Shown one piece after another: positions 34,811 through 42,974 of a DNA stretch of 64,000 bases; within the stretch, counting starts at the first letter, position 1, and every line of letters begins with the position of its first letter. The DNA comes from Isoptericola halalbus (GTDB lineage: Bacteria > Actinomycetota > Actinomycetes > Actinomycetales > Cellulomonadaceae). The notes below the pieces were generated by a model. That model was not told the origin of the DNA and searched no databases. It was given only the letters and a program-made list of their open reading frames with translations. The stretch spans positions 32,601 through 96,600 of the forward strand of contig VJZX01000012.1 of assembly GCA_009663185.1 (NCBI GenBank). The letters are read 5' to 3'. The position numbers and the translations under genes were made by a program.

Positions 34811-34847
34811 GTGAGAGCCGATCAGTGGGTACAGATCGCAGGATAGG
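34811..34847. repeat. Left copy of a 37-38 bp direct repeat, in a 318-bp gene-free stretch
   Basis: The stretch 34741-35058 holds no gene I can support. It contains GTGAGAGCCGATCAGTGGG followed by TACAGATCGCAG, which recurs with about four differences at 38251-38288 in the same orientation. The flanking DNA on minus reads like degraded coding sequence. The pair brackets the kinase, small membrane protein and two-component genes, and looks like ends left by an old mobile element. I could not match it to a named insertion sequence. Confidence 0.7.
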
Positions 34848-35058
34848 CCCGTCGGAGCCTGACCCGGTTTCCCGGACACGGTTGGTGTGGTGATCATGAC
34901 CGGGGACCTCCTGGGTGTTCGGTGGGGACTGGCGGACCTGATACGTCGGCTCGTCGTGGCGGGTGCCAGTGACGCGGACGACGACGTTGCCGCGCTTGGG
35001 GTCGGTGTCGACGATGCGCTGCCCTGACGCCGCCACGGGGTCATCTAGGCTCCGAGGC

Positions 35059-35661
35059 ATGCTCATCTGGATCAACGGCGCGTTCGGCGCGGGGAAGACC
35101 CAGACCGCGTTCGAGCTGCGGCGTCGGGTGGTCGACGCGCACGTCGCCGACCCTGAGCTCATCGGCTTCGCCCTCCAACGGACGCTCCCGCGCGCAGCGC
35201 GCCCCGACTTCCAGTACCTCGCCCCGTGGCGTTCCGCCCTCGTCGACATTCTTCAGCAGGCCGAGGCCGCCCACGCTGGCCCGGTGCTCGTGCCGATGAC
35301 GATCGTGCGTGACGACTACTTCGACGAGATCGTCGGCGGCCTGGGTTCCCGCGGCGTGGACGTCCGCCACTACGCCCTCGTCGCGAGCCCGGAGACGCTG
35401 CTCAAGCGGCTGAGCACCCGCATCGCGTTCGTGCGCTCCGGCCTGCGCCGTGAAACCTGGGCAGTGCAGCAGATCCCGCGCTGCGTCGCCGCCCTCGCTC
35501 AGGAGCGCTACGCCATGCACGTACACACCGACCACCGGACGACCGACGAGGTCGTCGAGTGGATCGCCGCGGACGCCGGCCTCGCGCTGGCCGCGCCCCG
35601 GCTGGCGCCGTGGAGGTACCAGTTGCGCCGCCTCAAGGTCGGCATCGACCACATCCGGTAG
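35059..35661 (+). CDS. P-loop nucleoside/antibiotic kinase-like protein (TmrB type)
   Basis: A 200-aa protein starting directly with the P-loop strand: MLIWINGAFGAGKTQTAFEL (Walker A residues 7-14). LVPMTIVRDDYFDEIVGGL and a late RLSTR arginine pair are consistent with small-molecule kinases. The size and WINGAFGAGKT start resemble tunicamycin-resistance protein TmrB and related AAA_33 proteins. Such proteins may phosphorylate or bind a drug, but resistance cannot be claimed from this. The ATG is preferred because the domain starts there. The gene ends at a strong hairpin shared with the convergent small gene. Confidence 0.78.
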   Translation: MLIWINGAFGAGKTQTAFELRRRVVDAHVADPELIGFALQRTLPRAARPDFQYLAPWRSALVDILQQAEAAHAGPVLVPMTIVRDDYFDEIVGGLGSRGVDVRHYALVASPETLLKRLSTRIAFVRSGLRRETWAVQQIPRCVAALAQERYAMHVHTDHRTTDEVVEWIAADAGLALAAPRLAPWRYQLRRLKVGIDHIR

Positions 35662-35687
35662 GCGCGGCCAGCCGTGGCACCCGGCCG

Positions 35688-35712
35688 GTAGGGGGCCTTG
35701 GAAGGCCCCTAC
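35688..35712. terminator. Bidirectional hairpin between convergent genes
   Basis: GTAGGGGGCCTT, a 2-nt loop, then AAGGCCCCTAC form an 11-bp stem with one bulged G. It lies 27 nt after the TmrB-like gene and overlaps the stop codon of the convergent 33-residue gene. There is no T-tract. Position between two convergent ends makes a terminator role likely. Confidence 0.7.
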
Positions 35713-35810
35713 GCGACGTCCCAGTGGTCGTTGGTGTCCCACCGCCAGGAGGCCCACACCGCGGCACCGAGGCAGGCTCCGAACAGGATGGGGACTGCTC
35801 TTGGGTTCAC
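35709..35810 (-). CDS. Very small membrane protein, 33 residues
   Basis: The GTG overlaps the stop of the upstream membrane-protein gene (GTGA), and the frame ends at TAG within the hairpin at 35688-35712. The product has a hydrophobic stretch (VPILFGACLGAAVWASW) followed by a polar Trp/Asp-rich tail (RWDTNDHWDVA). Stop-start coupling plus a terminator placed exactly at the stop support a real gene. It could be the remains of a longer membrane protein. Function unknown. Confidence 0.55.
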   Translation of the reverse strand: MNPRAVPILFGACLGAAVWASWRWDTNDHWDVA

Positions 35811-36310
35811 GCTTGCTGCTGGGCGCGAACGGTTTGACGGTCCGGGCTGGTCGCCATGGTCGCCATGGTCGCCGACGGGGCGGTGCGGGGCCAGGTCCAG
35901 GCGTACCGCAGGATGAGGGCGAGAACGATCACTTCCAGTGCGACGCCGAGGCCGTAGAAGTGCGTCCAGGACTCGCCCACCGCGTTGAATGCCGAGACGG
36001 GGACGTAGACCGAGGCCACGATGAGGTTCATGATGCGGTTCGCCCGGGCGGGCAGCGTCATCGACAGCACGACCATGAGGATCGGGATGGCCATGAGGGT
36101 CAGCGCCGTGGTCGCAAAGGTCTGGGTGATGTCGAACTCCCAGACGATGCCGGCGAGGATGTCATCGATGACGCCGGGCCTGAAGAAGGCGAGAATGTCC
36201 ACGTAGACGTACAGGAACATGAAGCTTGTCCACGCTGCGGCGAGCTTGGCTCTCACCGGGATCCGCTGGTCTTCCAGTGTGGTGGTGGTGGTGGGTTGAC
36301 GTGGTCTCAT
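35807..36310 (-). CDS. DUF6326-like four-helix membrane protein
   Basis: A 167-aa protein with four predicted membrane segments (about 22-42, 60-80, 88-110 and 120-145), including FMFLYVYVDILAFFRPG near the start and ALEVIVLALILRYAWTWPR at the end, the layout of small DUF6326-type proteins. GGAG lies 6 nt before this ATG; another ATG immediately upstream (36313) is only 3 nt from it. The gene is divergent from the histidine-kinase gene 160 bp away, so the two-component system may control it. It is coupled to the 33-residue gene downstream. Confidence 0.72.
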   Translation of the reverse strand: MRPRQPTTTTTLEDQRIPVRAKLAAAWTSFMFLYVYVDILAFFRPGVIDDILAGIVWEFDITQTFATTALTLMAIPILMVVLSMTLPARANRIMNLIVASVYVPVSAFNAVGESWTHFYGLGVALEVIVLALILRYAWTWPRTAPSATMATMATSPDRQTVRAQQQA

Positions 36311-36472
36311 CATGGGCTCCGTTGTCGTGGTGAGGATCGGTAGGTCCACGATCGCTGAGCCCGGCGGCGGGCATATCGGCCCGGAGGCTGGAGTTCGCCC
36401 GGCCGATGGCATGGTCTCTCTCTCGTCCTTTCGGCGGGTACGCCGAGGCGCGCCGATCCCTAGGCTGGAGCC

Positions 36473-37612
36473 GTGGTCACTGTCCGGCGTTCCATCTGGC
36501 ATGAGCCGCGGCCTGCTGACGCCCCACCTATCGGTCGTCTCGACTGGCTGCTGGTGGGCGTGTTCGCGGCCGCAGCCTTGGTCGAGGGCATCGTTCGGCC
36601 GGGCTTGGCCTGGCGACCCCTTGTGACGGTGCTCGCCCTGGCGCTGGTGCCTGCCCTGCTCTGGCGGCGGGGCCGCCCCCTGATGGCCGCCCTGGTCGGG
36701 TGGGGCGTCGCCGGGCTGCTCTCGGTCCTCCAGCTGACTGCGCACGCCGGGGACCTCGGCCTCTACTCCATGATGGCCGTCCTGATCCTGCTCTACTCCC
36801 TGGTGCGGTGGGGCTCGGGACGGGAGATCGTCTTGGGGACGGCGTTCGTGTCAGTCGTCGTCGCGCTGGGGATGTACGCCTCCTCCGTGGGCTGGGCCGA
36901 CGTTTTCGGCGGGAGCGTCCTCTTGCTGTTGTTCGTCGCCCTCGCGGCGCTGTTCCGCTACCGCGCGGACCTCTGGCATCGCCAACAGCGCGAGATCCGC
37001 AATCAGGAGCGGGTGGCGCTGGCGCGCGAGCTGCACGACACCGTGGCCCACCACGTCTCGGCCATCGCGGTGCAGGCGCAGGCCGGTGGCGTGGTCGCCG
37101 GCATCCAGCCTGAGAAGGCTGCCGAGGTCCTGGCCGCGATCGAGTCTGAAGCGTCGCGAACCCTGGCGGAGATGAGATCCATGGTGCGGGTGCTGCGTGA
37201 GGAGGAAGCCGTCGCCTACTCACCGCAGCTGGGTGTCGCGGACCTGCCTGCTCTGGCACGCGCCGACGCGACGCCCACCGTCGAGGTCTCGCTGGACGGT
37301 TCGTTGACCCGGCTGGCACGACCCGTGGACACCGCGCTCTACCGGCTCGCGCAGGAGTCGCTGACCAACGCCGTTCGGCACGCCCGGAGCGCGACCCGCG
37401 TCGGGATCGACGTACGCCGGGAGGGCGACGCCGTCAGGCTGCGTGTCAGCGACGATGGACAGACCGATCCGGGGCCAGCCCCGGAGCCTGGGTTCGGCCT
37501 GTTGGGCATGGCCGAACGCGCCCAGCTCCTCGGCGGATCGCTCTCCGCGGGGCCGGGGCCCGAGGGTGGCTGGGTGGTCGAGGCCGTGCTGCCGGTGGAG
37601 GCGCTGGCATGA
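36473..37612 (+). CDS. Two-component sensor histidine kinase (HisKA_3, NarL-partner type)
   Basis: A 379-aa membrane kinase. The N-terminal sensor has about five membrane helices (residues 24-165) with very short external loops, so the signal is probably in or at the membrane. A short coiled linker (WHRQQREIRNQERVALAREL) leads to the DHp motif ELHDTVAHHVSAIAVQA with phospho-accepting His188. The HATPase domain shows an N box (ESLTNAVRHARSAT) and a G box (GFGLLGMAERAQLLGG). The response-regulator start overlaps its stop (ATGA). The stimulus is unknown; the divergent DUF6326-like gene is a likely target. Confidence 0.93.
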   Translation: MVTVRRSIWHEPRPADAPPIGRLDWLLVGVFAAAALVEGIVRPGLAWRPLVTVLALALVPALLWRRGRPLMAALVGWGVAGLLSVLQLTAHAGDLGLYSMMAVLILLYSLVRWGSGREIVLGTAFVSVVVALGMYASSVGWADVFGGSVLLLLFVALAALFRYRADLWHRQQREIRNQERVALARELHDTVAHHVSAIAVQAQAGGVVAGIQPEKAAEVLAAIESEASRTLAEMRSMVRVLREEEAVAYSPQLGVADLPALARADATPTVEVSLDGSLTRLARPVDTALYRLAQESLTNAVRHARSATRVGIDVRREGDAVRLRVSDDGQTDPGPAPEPGFGLLGMAERAQLLGGSLSAGPGPEGGWVVEAVLPVEALA

Positions 37613-38265
37613 GCATCCGTGTTGTCGTAGCCGACGACCAGGACTTGGTCCGGACCGGGCTGGTGATGATCCTCGGCGCACAACCCGACCTCGAGGTCGT
37701 GGGGGAGGCAGCAGACGGGCTCGCAGCGCTCGAGTTGGCGACGCGGCTGCGTCCCGATGTCATCCTCGTCGACATCCGGATGCCCGGGCTCGACGGCGTC
37801 GAGGTGACGCGGCGCCTGGCTGGGCCAGACGTGACGGACCCGATGGCGGTCGTCGTGATCACCACTTTCGACCTCGATGAGTACGTCCTCGGCGCCCTAC
37901 GCGCCGGCGCCCGCGGCTTCCTGCTCAAAGACGCCGGACCGGAACTCCTCGTGCAGGCCATCCACGCGGCGGCCAACGGGGACGCGCTGATCGCCCCCAA
38001 CGTCACCCGCCGGCTGCTGGCGACCTTCGCCGACCAGACGCCGGTGGTACCGGTCCAGCCCATCGACCCGCTCACCGAGCGCGAGAAGGAGGTGCTCGCG
38101 CTGGTGGCACGGGGCCGAACCAACGCCGAGATCGCCACCGAGCTCTTCGTCGGCCTGAGCACGGTCAAGACCCACGTCGCATCGTTGATGACCAAGCTCG
38201 GCGCCCGCAACCGCGTCGAGATCGCGATTTGGGCATACGACGCCAGACGCGTGAGAGCCGATTAG
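37609..38265 (+). CDS. NarL/FixJ family response regulator
   Basis: A 218-aa protein: receiver domain (residues 1-120) with acidic pocket ADDQD, phospho-acceptor Asp55 in VILVDIRMPG, Thr in VITTFD and Lys in FLLKDAG, followed by a LuxR-type helix-turn-helix (LTEREKEVLALVARGRTNAE ... STVKTHVASLMTKLG). It is coupled to the kinase gene. Its last four codons and stop lie inside the right copy of the 38-bp direct repeat (38251-38288), so the extreme C-terminus appears to have been replaced when that element arrived; the DNA-binding domain is complete. Confidence 0.93.
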   Translation: MSIRVVVADDQDLVRTGLVMILGAQPDLEVVGEAADGLAALELATRLRPDVILVDIRMPGLDGVEVTRRLAGPDVTDPMAVVVITTFDLDEYVLGALRAGARGFLLKDAGPELLVQAIHAAANGDALIAPNVTRRLLATFADQTPVVPVQPIDPLTEREKEVLALVARGRTNAEIATELFVGLSTVKTHVASLMTKLGARNRVEIAIWAYDARRVRAD

Positions 38266-38288
38266 TGGGGTACAGATCGCAGCGTAGG
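38251..38288. repeat. Right copy of the 37-38 bp direct repeat
   Basis: GTGAGAGCCGATTAGTGGGG then TACAGATCGCAG, with about four differences from 34811-34847. It supplies the stop codon of the response regulator. Just downstream (around 38303-38316) CTCTCACAACCGAT is a near inverted copy of its first 12 bp. The 38266-38505 gap otherwise shows no gene. Confidence 0.7.
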
Positions 38289-38505
38289 ACGGGCTGCAAA
38301 GACTCTCACAACCGATGGACCGACTAACCGGGGTCACGCCATTGGGGCCGGAGGTTTCAGAACCCCCGCTACACCCTCACCTGCGATGAGCCGCGAAACA
38401 CCGACCCGATAGGGGATCCCCGCTTGCGGCAGAGCGAGCTACTTCTCGAACCACGCTTGTCGTGCGTGCCACATGAAGTCACTCACTGCCGCGCCGCAGC
38501 GCTCG

Positions 38506-39041
38506 CTACGAGCAGTCCTCCGTCACCGCGTCGTCGGGCGCGCACAGCACGACGGTGAAGGGCACCGTTCCGACGCCTGTGCCGTTCCCGAGCCGGTACC
38601 GGACCTGGAATTCGTCACCGGACGTGGCCGATCCCGCAGCGGAGGACCGTGCAAGCTGGATTCCCAGTTCGTCCACCGTGGAACTGTCACACGGTGCCGA
38701 GACTGTCCTCGCCGTCGGATCGAATCCGGCTGTGGAAAGGTCGACGGCATCGGCGCCGAAGAACGGATCGTCGTCATGCGGACGGACTGCGAATGCTCTG
38801 ACCTCCATTGTGGATCCGTCGTCGACGGTGACCGACTCGATCTGTACGCGGTCGCCCGTCGAGCTACAACGGGGATCGACCCGAAACTGTAGTCGCCGCC
38901 GGCCGCGACGTCCGGGACGGTTGCTCCGAACGGCCCTTCGAGAGGAATAACCACCCGGCCACCCGACTCGCCGGTGCAGGCCGTCAGACCGGTTGCGATG
39001 ACGATCGCCGCGACCGCGATGGACAGGCCGTCGGACCTCAT
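38506..39041 (-). pseudogene. Secreted lipoprotein gene with a -1 frameshift
   Basis: The ATG at 39041 starts a clear lipoprotein signal (MRSDGLSIAVAAIVIATGLT then AC, lipid Cys at 22). The frame runs to GGDYSF and then fails. The continuation, from FRVDPRCSSTGDRVQIESV to the end DDAVTEDCS, is in the next frame, with one base missing at about 38885-38890. The restored product is about 178 aa with four cysteines in the mature part, probably a small disulfide-bonded beta protein on the outer membrane face. No family recognised. It may be a pseudogene or carry a sequence error. Confidence 0.7.
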
Positions 39042-39277
39042 GGTGCGCCCCCTCGTCCTTCACATTCCAGCCGATCTGGCGATAGGCAGATGTCGGGAAA
39101 TGTGACGGAATTGCCGAAACTGGAACGAAGAGTAACGAACTGACAAGTACTGCGTTGGGATGTTGAGAGTCTCCTGAGGTTCGCCCCGACGCATCGGCTG
39201 CCTGCCACTCCGCCGACCCGGCATGCCCATCTCGACGGATAAGAATCACACACGCTCGCCCGCTCCGTGCGAGGTTC

Positions 39278-40714
39278 TTATCCAGGCAGGCTACAAACGA
39301 GCACGCCGTCGACGCGCCGCGTCACCGTGCTGTCGTCGCGCAGCTCCGCGGGTAGGACGTCGGTCGGGGCGTCCTGGAACGCCACCGGGCGCAGGAACCG
39401 GCGCAGGGCGGTCGCGCCGACGGACGTGTGCTGCGTGTTCGTCGCGGGCCAGGGACCGCCGTGGTGCTGGGCCCACGTGACGGCCACGCCCGTGGGCCAG
39501 CCGGAGAACAGCACGCGGCCAGCCTTGGCGGACAGCACGTCCACGAGCGACGCTCGATCGTCGGTGTCCTCGCTGTGGATCGTCGCGGTCAGCGAACCGG
39601 GCAGGACCGCAAGCGCCGCGTGGAGCTCAGCCTCGTCGTCGTAGGTCACGAGCAGCGTGGCGGGGCCGAACACCTCCTCGGTGAGGGCTTCGTGCGACGC
39701 GAGGAACCGGTCAGCCGGCACGGTGAAGACACCGGCAGAACCCGGTCCGGCCGGCTCCACGAGCGCCGACACTCCCTCAAGAGCACCGAGCCGGGCCGTG
39801 CCCGCGGTGTACCCGGACGCGATCGTCTCGGTGAGCATGGGCATCGCCTCGCGCCCGACGGCGTCGGGCAGCGCCGCGGCGAGCCGCGAGCCGGTGGGCA
39901 CGAACACCACGCCCGGCTTCGTGCAGAACTGCCCCACTCCCAGGGTGAAGGACCCCGCCAGCCCGGCGGCGAGCTCACTCCCTCGGCGCGCGTCTGCCGC
40001 GGGGGTGACGACGACGGGGTTGATACTGCCGAGCTCGCCGTAGAACGGGATGGGTCGCGGACGGGCCGCGGCACGGTCGGCGAGCGCCCGCCCGCCGCGG
40101 AGCGACCCGGTGAATGCCCCAGCGTCGACGGCCGGATGCTCGACGAGCGCGACCCCGGCGTCGAACCCCTCGACGAGGCCGAACACGCCGTCGGGCGCGC
40201 CGGCGGCCCGCAGCGCCTGGGTGACGACGTCGGCCGTAAGCCGCGAGGTGAGCTCGTGTCCCGGGTGCGCCTTGACGACGACGGAGCACCCGGCCGCGAG
40301 CGCCGACGCGGTGTCGCCGCCGGCGACCGAGAACGCGAACGGGAAGTTCGACGCCGCGTACACCGCGACGGTCCCGACCGGGACGAGCCAGCGGCGCAGG
40401 TCGGGGCGCGGCGGCGTCGCCGTCGAGTCCGCGTGGTCGATGATCGCCTCGAGGTAGGACCCCTCGAGGATCACGTCGGCGAACAGGCGCAGCTGGCCCG
40501 TCGTGCGCGCGACCTCGCCCTCGAGCCTGGCCTGCGGCAGGTGCGTCTCGCGCATCGCGACGGCGACGAGCTCGTCGCGTGCTGCGTCGAGCCCATACGC
40601 GACGGCGCGCAGCCAGCCTGCGCGCTCGTCGCGGCTCGCGCGGCCGGCGGCGGGCTGCGCGGCCGCCGCGGCGCGGACGACGACGTCGACGCTCTCGTGA
40701 GTGATGGTCGTCAT
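39278..40714 (-). CDS. Alpha-ketoglutarate semialdehyde (2,5-dioxovalerate) dehydrogenase
   Basis: A 478-aa aldehyde dehydrogenase. Catalytic residues: Glu227 in PIPFYGELGSINP and Cys264 in VGQFCTKPG. The cofactor region is PVGTVAVYAASNFPFAFS and VVVKAHPGHE; His after Lys and the FAFS pattern are typical of the NADP-preferring KGSADH group rather than generic ALDHs. It oxidises 2,5-dioxopentanoate to 2-oxoglutarate, the last step of the oxidative uronate/glucarate pathway. The ATG overlaps the stop of the preceding dehydratase gene (ATGA). It is the last gene of the uronate operon. Confidence 0.9.
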   Translation of the reverse strand: MTTITHESVDVVVRAAAAAQPAAGRASRDERAGWLRAVAYGLDAARDELVAVAMRETHLPQARLEGEVARTTGQLRLFADVILEGSYLEAIIDHADSTATPPRPDLRRWLVPVGTVAVYAASNFPFAFSVAGGDTASALAAGCSVVVKAHPGHELTSRLTADVVTQALRAAGAPDGVFGLVEGFDAGVALVEHPAVDAGAFTGSLRGGRALADRAAARPRPIPFYGELGSINPVVVTPAADARRGSELAAGLAGSFTLGVGQFCTKPGVVFVPTGSRLAAALPDAVGREAMPMLTETIASGYTAGTARLGALEGVSALVEPAGPGSAGVFTVPADRFLASHEALTEEVFGPATLLVTYDDEAELHAALAVLPGSLTATIHSEDTDDRASLVDVLSAKAGRVLFSGWPTGVAVTWAQHHGGPWPATNTQHTSVGATALRRFLRPVAFQDAPTDVLPAELRDDSTVTRRVDGVLVCSLPG

Positions 40715-41688
40715 GCTGCGAGCTCCTCTCCGCGCGCCAGGATCCGGGCGAGCGTCTCCGTCTGGGCCGGGCTTGGGTCGACCAGCGGCGCGCGCACCGA
40801 GCCAACGTTCATGCCACGCAGCCGCAGGCCGGCCTTGATGAGCGAGACGGCGAACCCCGGGGTCTCGTCCCGCAGCCTCACGAGCGGGGTGTAGAAACCG
40901 TCGAGCAGCGCACGCTGACGCTCGTCGTCGCTCGCGGTGTAGGCATCGTAGAAGGCGTTGGCGATGCGCGGTGCCATCGCGAAGGTCGCCGACGAGTACA
41001 GCGGGACCCCGATCGCCCGGTAGGCGACCTGGCTCGACTCGGCGGTGAGGAGCCCGTTGAAGAACTGCACGTCGGTGCGGCCGGCCCGGCGGGCGGCGAG
41101 CACGAACCGCTGCATGAGCGCCACGTCGCCGGCGCCGTCCTTGACCCCGAGGACCTGCGGGTGGTCCAGCAGCCGGACGACGGACTCCTCCGTGAGCCGG
41201 GCGTTGCCGCGGTGGTAGGCGATGAGCGGGAGCGACGTCGACTCGGCGATCGCCTCGACGTAGCGCACGAGCCCGTCCTGGGGCGCGGCGACGAGGTAGG
41301 GCGGCATGACGAGCAATCCGTCGACGCCGGCCTCCTCGGCGATGCGCGCGCACTGGCGCGCGTGCCCGACCGGTCCGCCCACGCCCGTGATCACCGTCCC
41401 GCGCGAGCCGTCGGGGCCCGCCGTGCACGCGGCGTCGACCCCCACCCACACGACCGTGCGGTACTCGTCGACCGAGAGGGCGTGGAACTCCCCCGTGCCG
41501 CACGCGACGAACGCCGCGCCGGCCGCTTCGGCGAACCCGCTGCGGACGTGCTCGGCGAGGACGTCCTCGTCGACCCGGTCGGCGGCGTCGAACGGCGTGA
41601 CGGGGAAGAAGAGCACCCGCTCGAGGGCAGGGAGCCCAGCACAGCCGGGTGCCTGGTGATGGACGGCGACATCGTGCGAAGAGCTCAT
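40711..41688 (-). CDS. kdgD: 5-dehydro-4-deoxyglucarate dehydratase (DHDPS/NAL superfamily)
   Basis: A 325-aa class I aldolase-fold enzyme. The Schiff-base Lys183 is in VLGVKDGAGD, and the Tyr of the YHRGN motif lies in LPLIAYHRGNARL. FFPVTPFDAADRVDE and ACGTGEFHALSVDEY are typical of KdgD; the pyruvate-binding site here is used for decarboxylating dehydration rather than aldol cleavage. It converts 5-keto-4-deoxyglucarate to 2,5-dioxopentanoate with loss of CO2 and water. It sits between the glucarate dehydratase and KGSADH genes with ATGA overlaps on both sides, which confirms the assignment over a lyase role. Confidence 0.92.
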   Translation of the reverse strand: MSSSHDVAVHHQAPGCAGLPALERVLFFPVTPFDAADRVDEDVLAEHVRSGFAEAAGAAFVACGTGEFHALSVDEYRTVVWVGVDAACTAGPDGSRGTVITGVGGPVGHARQCARIAEEAGVDGLLVMPPYLVAAPQDGLVRYVEAIAESTSLPLIAYHRGNARLTEESVVRLLDHPQVLGVKDGAGDVALMQRFVLAARRAGRTDVQFFNGLLTAESSQVAYRAIGVPLYSSATFAMAPRIANAFYDAYTASDDERQRALLDGFYTPLVRLRDETPGFAVSLIKAGLRLRGMNVGSVRAPLVDPSPAQTETLARILARGEELAA

Positions 41689-42971
41689 CAGTACCTCGGA
41701 AGCGTCGGCGAGTAGGTCGGGTCGAAGCGCTGCAGGTAGCCGGAGTCGTCGCGGACCGATCGCCCGGAGTCCACGAAGACCTTGTGCTGGCGCTCGAGGG
41801 CGGCCTCGTCGAGCACGACGCCGAGGCCCGGCGCGTGGGGCACCCGCACGGCGCCGTCGACGATCTCGAGCGCGCCGGGCATCACGACGTCCTCCGCGCG
41901 GTTCCACGGGTAGTGGGTGTCGCACGCGTACGCGAGCTCGGGCGTCGCGGCGGCGACGTGGGTCATCGCCGCGAGCGAGATGCCCAGGTGTGAGTTCGAG
42001 TGCATCGACACCCCGACGCCCCAGTGGCCGCAGATCGCGGCGAGCTCGCGGGTGTGCCGCAGCCCGCCCCAGTAGTGGTGGTCGGACAGCACGATCTGCA
42101 CCGCGTCCTTGGCGAACGCCTCGGCGAGCTGTTCGAACGTCACCACGCACATGTTCGTCGCGAGCGGCTGGGAGACCTCCCGCGCGACGGCGGCCATGCC
42201 GTCGATGCCGAGCACCGGGTCCTCGAGGTACTCGAGCACCCCGTCGAGCTCGGTGGCGACCCGCACCGCGGTGTCGTGGGACCAGGCCCCGTTGGGGTCG
42301 ATCCGCAGCGGCAGCCCGGGGAACGCCTCGGCGAGCGCGCGGATCGCAGCGATCTCCTCGTCGGGACCGAACACGCCGCCCTTGAGCTTGATCGAGCCGA
42401 AGCCGTACCAGTCGATGAGCGCCCGCGCCTGGGCGACGATCCCGACCGGGTCGAGGGCCTCGCCCCACGCGTCGGGCTCGACGTCGTCGACCGCGTCAGA
42501 GCGCGGGTGGCCGGCCCACTTGTAGAACAGGTACGCCGAGTACGGCACGCGGTCGCGGACCCGGCCGCCGAGCAGCTCGGCGACGGGCAGGCCGGTGAGC
42601 TTGCCCTGCGCGTCGTGGGCGGCGACGTCGAGCATCGAGTAGACGACCCGCCGGTCGCGTCGGCTCAGCGGCCCGGCGTCCCCGCCGAGCGCGGCGTTGA
42701 CGGCCGCCTCGATGCCGTTGAGGTCGAACACCGACAGGCCGACGACGGCGGAGCGGACCTGCTCGACCCGGCGGGCCACCTCGGCGCCGCCGCTGCCCTC
42801 CCCCAGCCCGACGACGACGCTGTCTCCGCCGCCGTCTCCGCCGTCGACCCCGCCGTCAACAATGAGCTGGACGATGGTGCGCAGGGCCAGCGGCTCGTGC
42901 ACGCCGTCGGCGTTGAGCAGCGGCGGGTCGCTGAAGGCGATGGGTGTGACGATCAGGTCTTTGATGATCAA
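41688..42971 (-). CDS. gudD: Glucarate dehydratase (enolase superfamily)
   Basis: A 427-aa enzyme. The general base Lys197 is in FGSIKLKGG, the metal ligands are in LRIDPNGAW and LEYLEDPV, and the second base His324 is in SMHSNSHLGIS, the glucarate dehydratase pattern. It dehydrates D-glucarate (and L-idarate) to 5-keto-4-deoxyglucarate. In the capping domain, residues about 39-50 hold a glycine/aspartate-rich insertion (VDGGVDGGDGGGD) that looks like codon-repeat expansion. It follows the importer genes directly and overlaps kdgD. Confidence 0.94.
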   Translation of the reverse strand: MIIKDLIVTPIAFSDPPLLNADGVHEPLALRTIVQLIVDGGVDGGDGGGDSVVVGLGEGSGGAEVARRVEQVRSAVVGLSVFDLNGIEAAVNAALGGDAGPLSRRDRRVVYSMLDVAAHDAQGKLTGLPVAELLGGRVRDRVPYSAYLFYKWAGHPRSDAVDDVEPDAWGEALDPVGIVAQARALIDWYGFGSIKLKGGVFGPDEEIAAIRALAEAFPGLPLRIDPNGAWSHDTAVRVATELDGVLEYLEDPVLGIDGMAAVAREVSQPLATNMCVVTFEQLAEAFAKDAVQIVLSDHHYWGGLRHTRELAAICGHWGVGVSMHSNSHLGISLAAMTHVAAATPELAYACDTHYPWNRAEDVVMPGALEIVDGAVRVPHAPGLGVVLDEAALERQHKVFVDSGRSVRDDSGYLQRFDPTYSPTLPRY

Positions 42972-42974
42972 CGC

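Noticed and set aside
34741..35058. Considered as a complete insertion sequence
   Set aside because: No transposase frame with a DDE motif and no matching inverted ends around it; only a repeat word and degraded sequence remain.
39278..40714. Generic aldehyde dehydrogenase annotation
   Set aside because: Its fixed place after gudD and kdgD and the KGSADH-type cofactor motifs support the specific alpha-ketoglutarate semialdehyde role.
40711..41688. N-acetylneuraminate lyase, suggested by the sialidase-like gene at the left edge
   Set aside because: The gene is embedded in the glucarate pathway by overlaps on both sides and shows KdgD-type motifs; the sialidase-like gene is 40 kb away.
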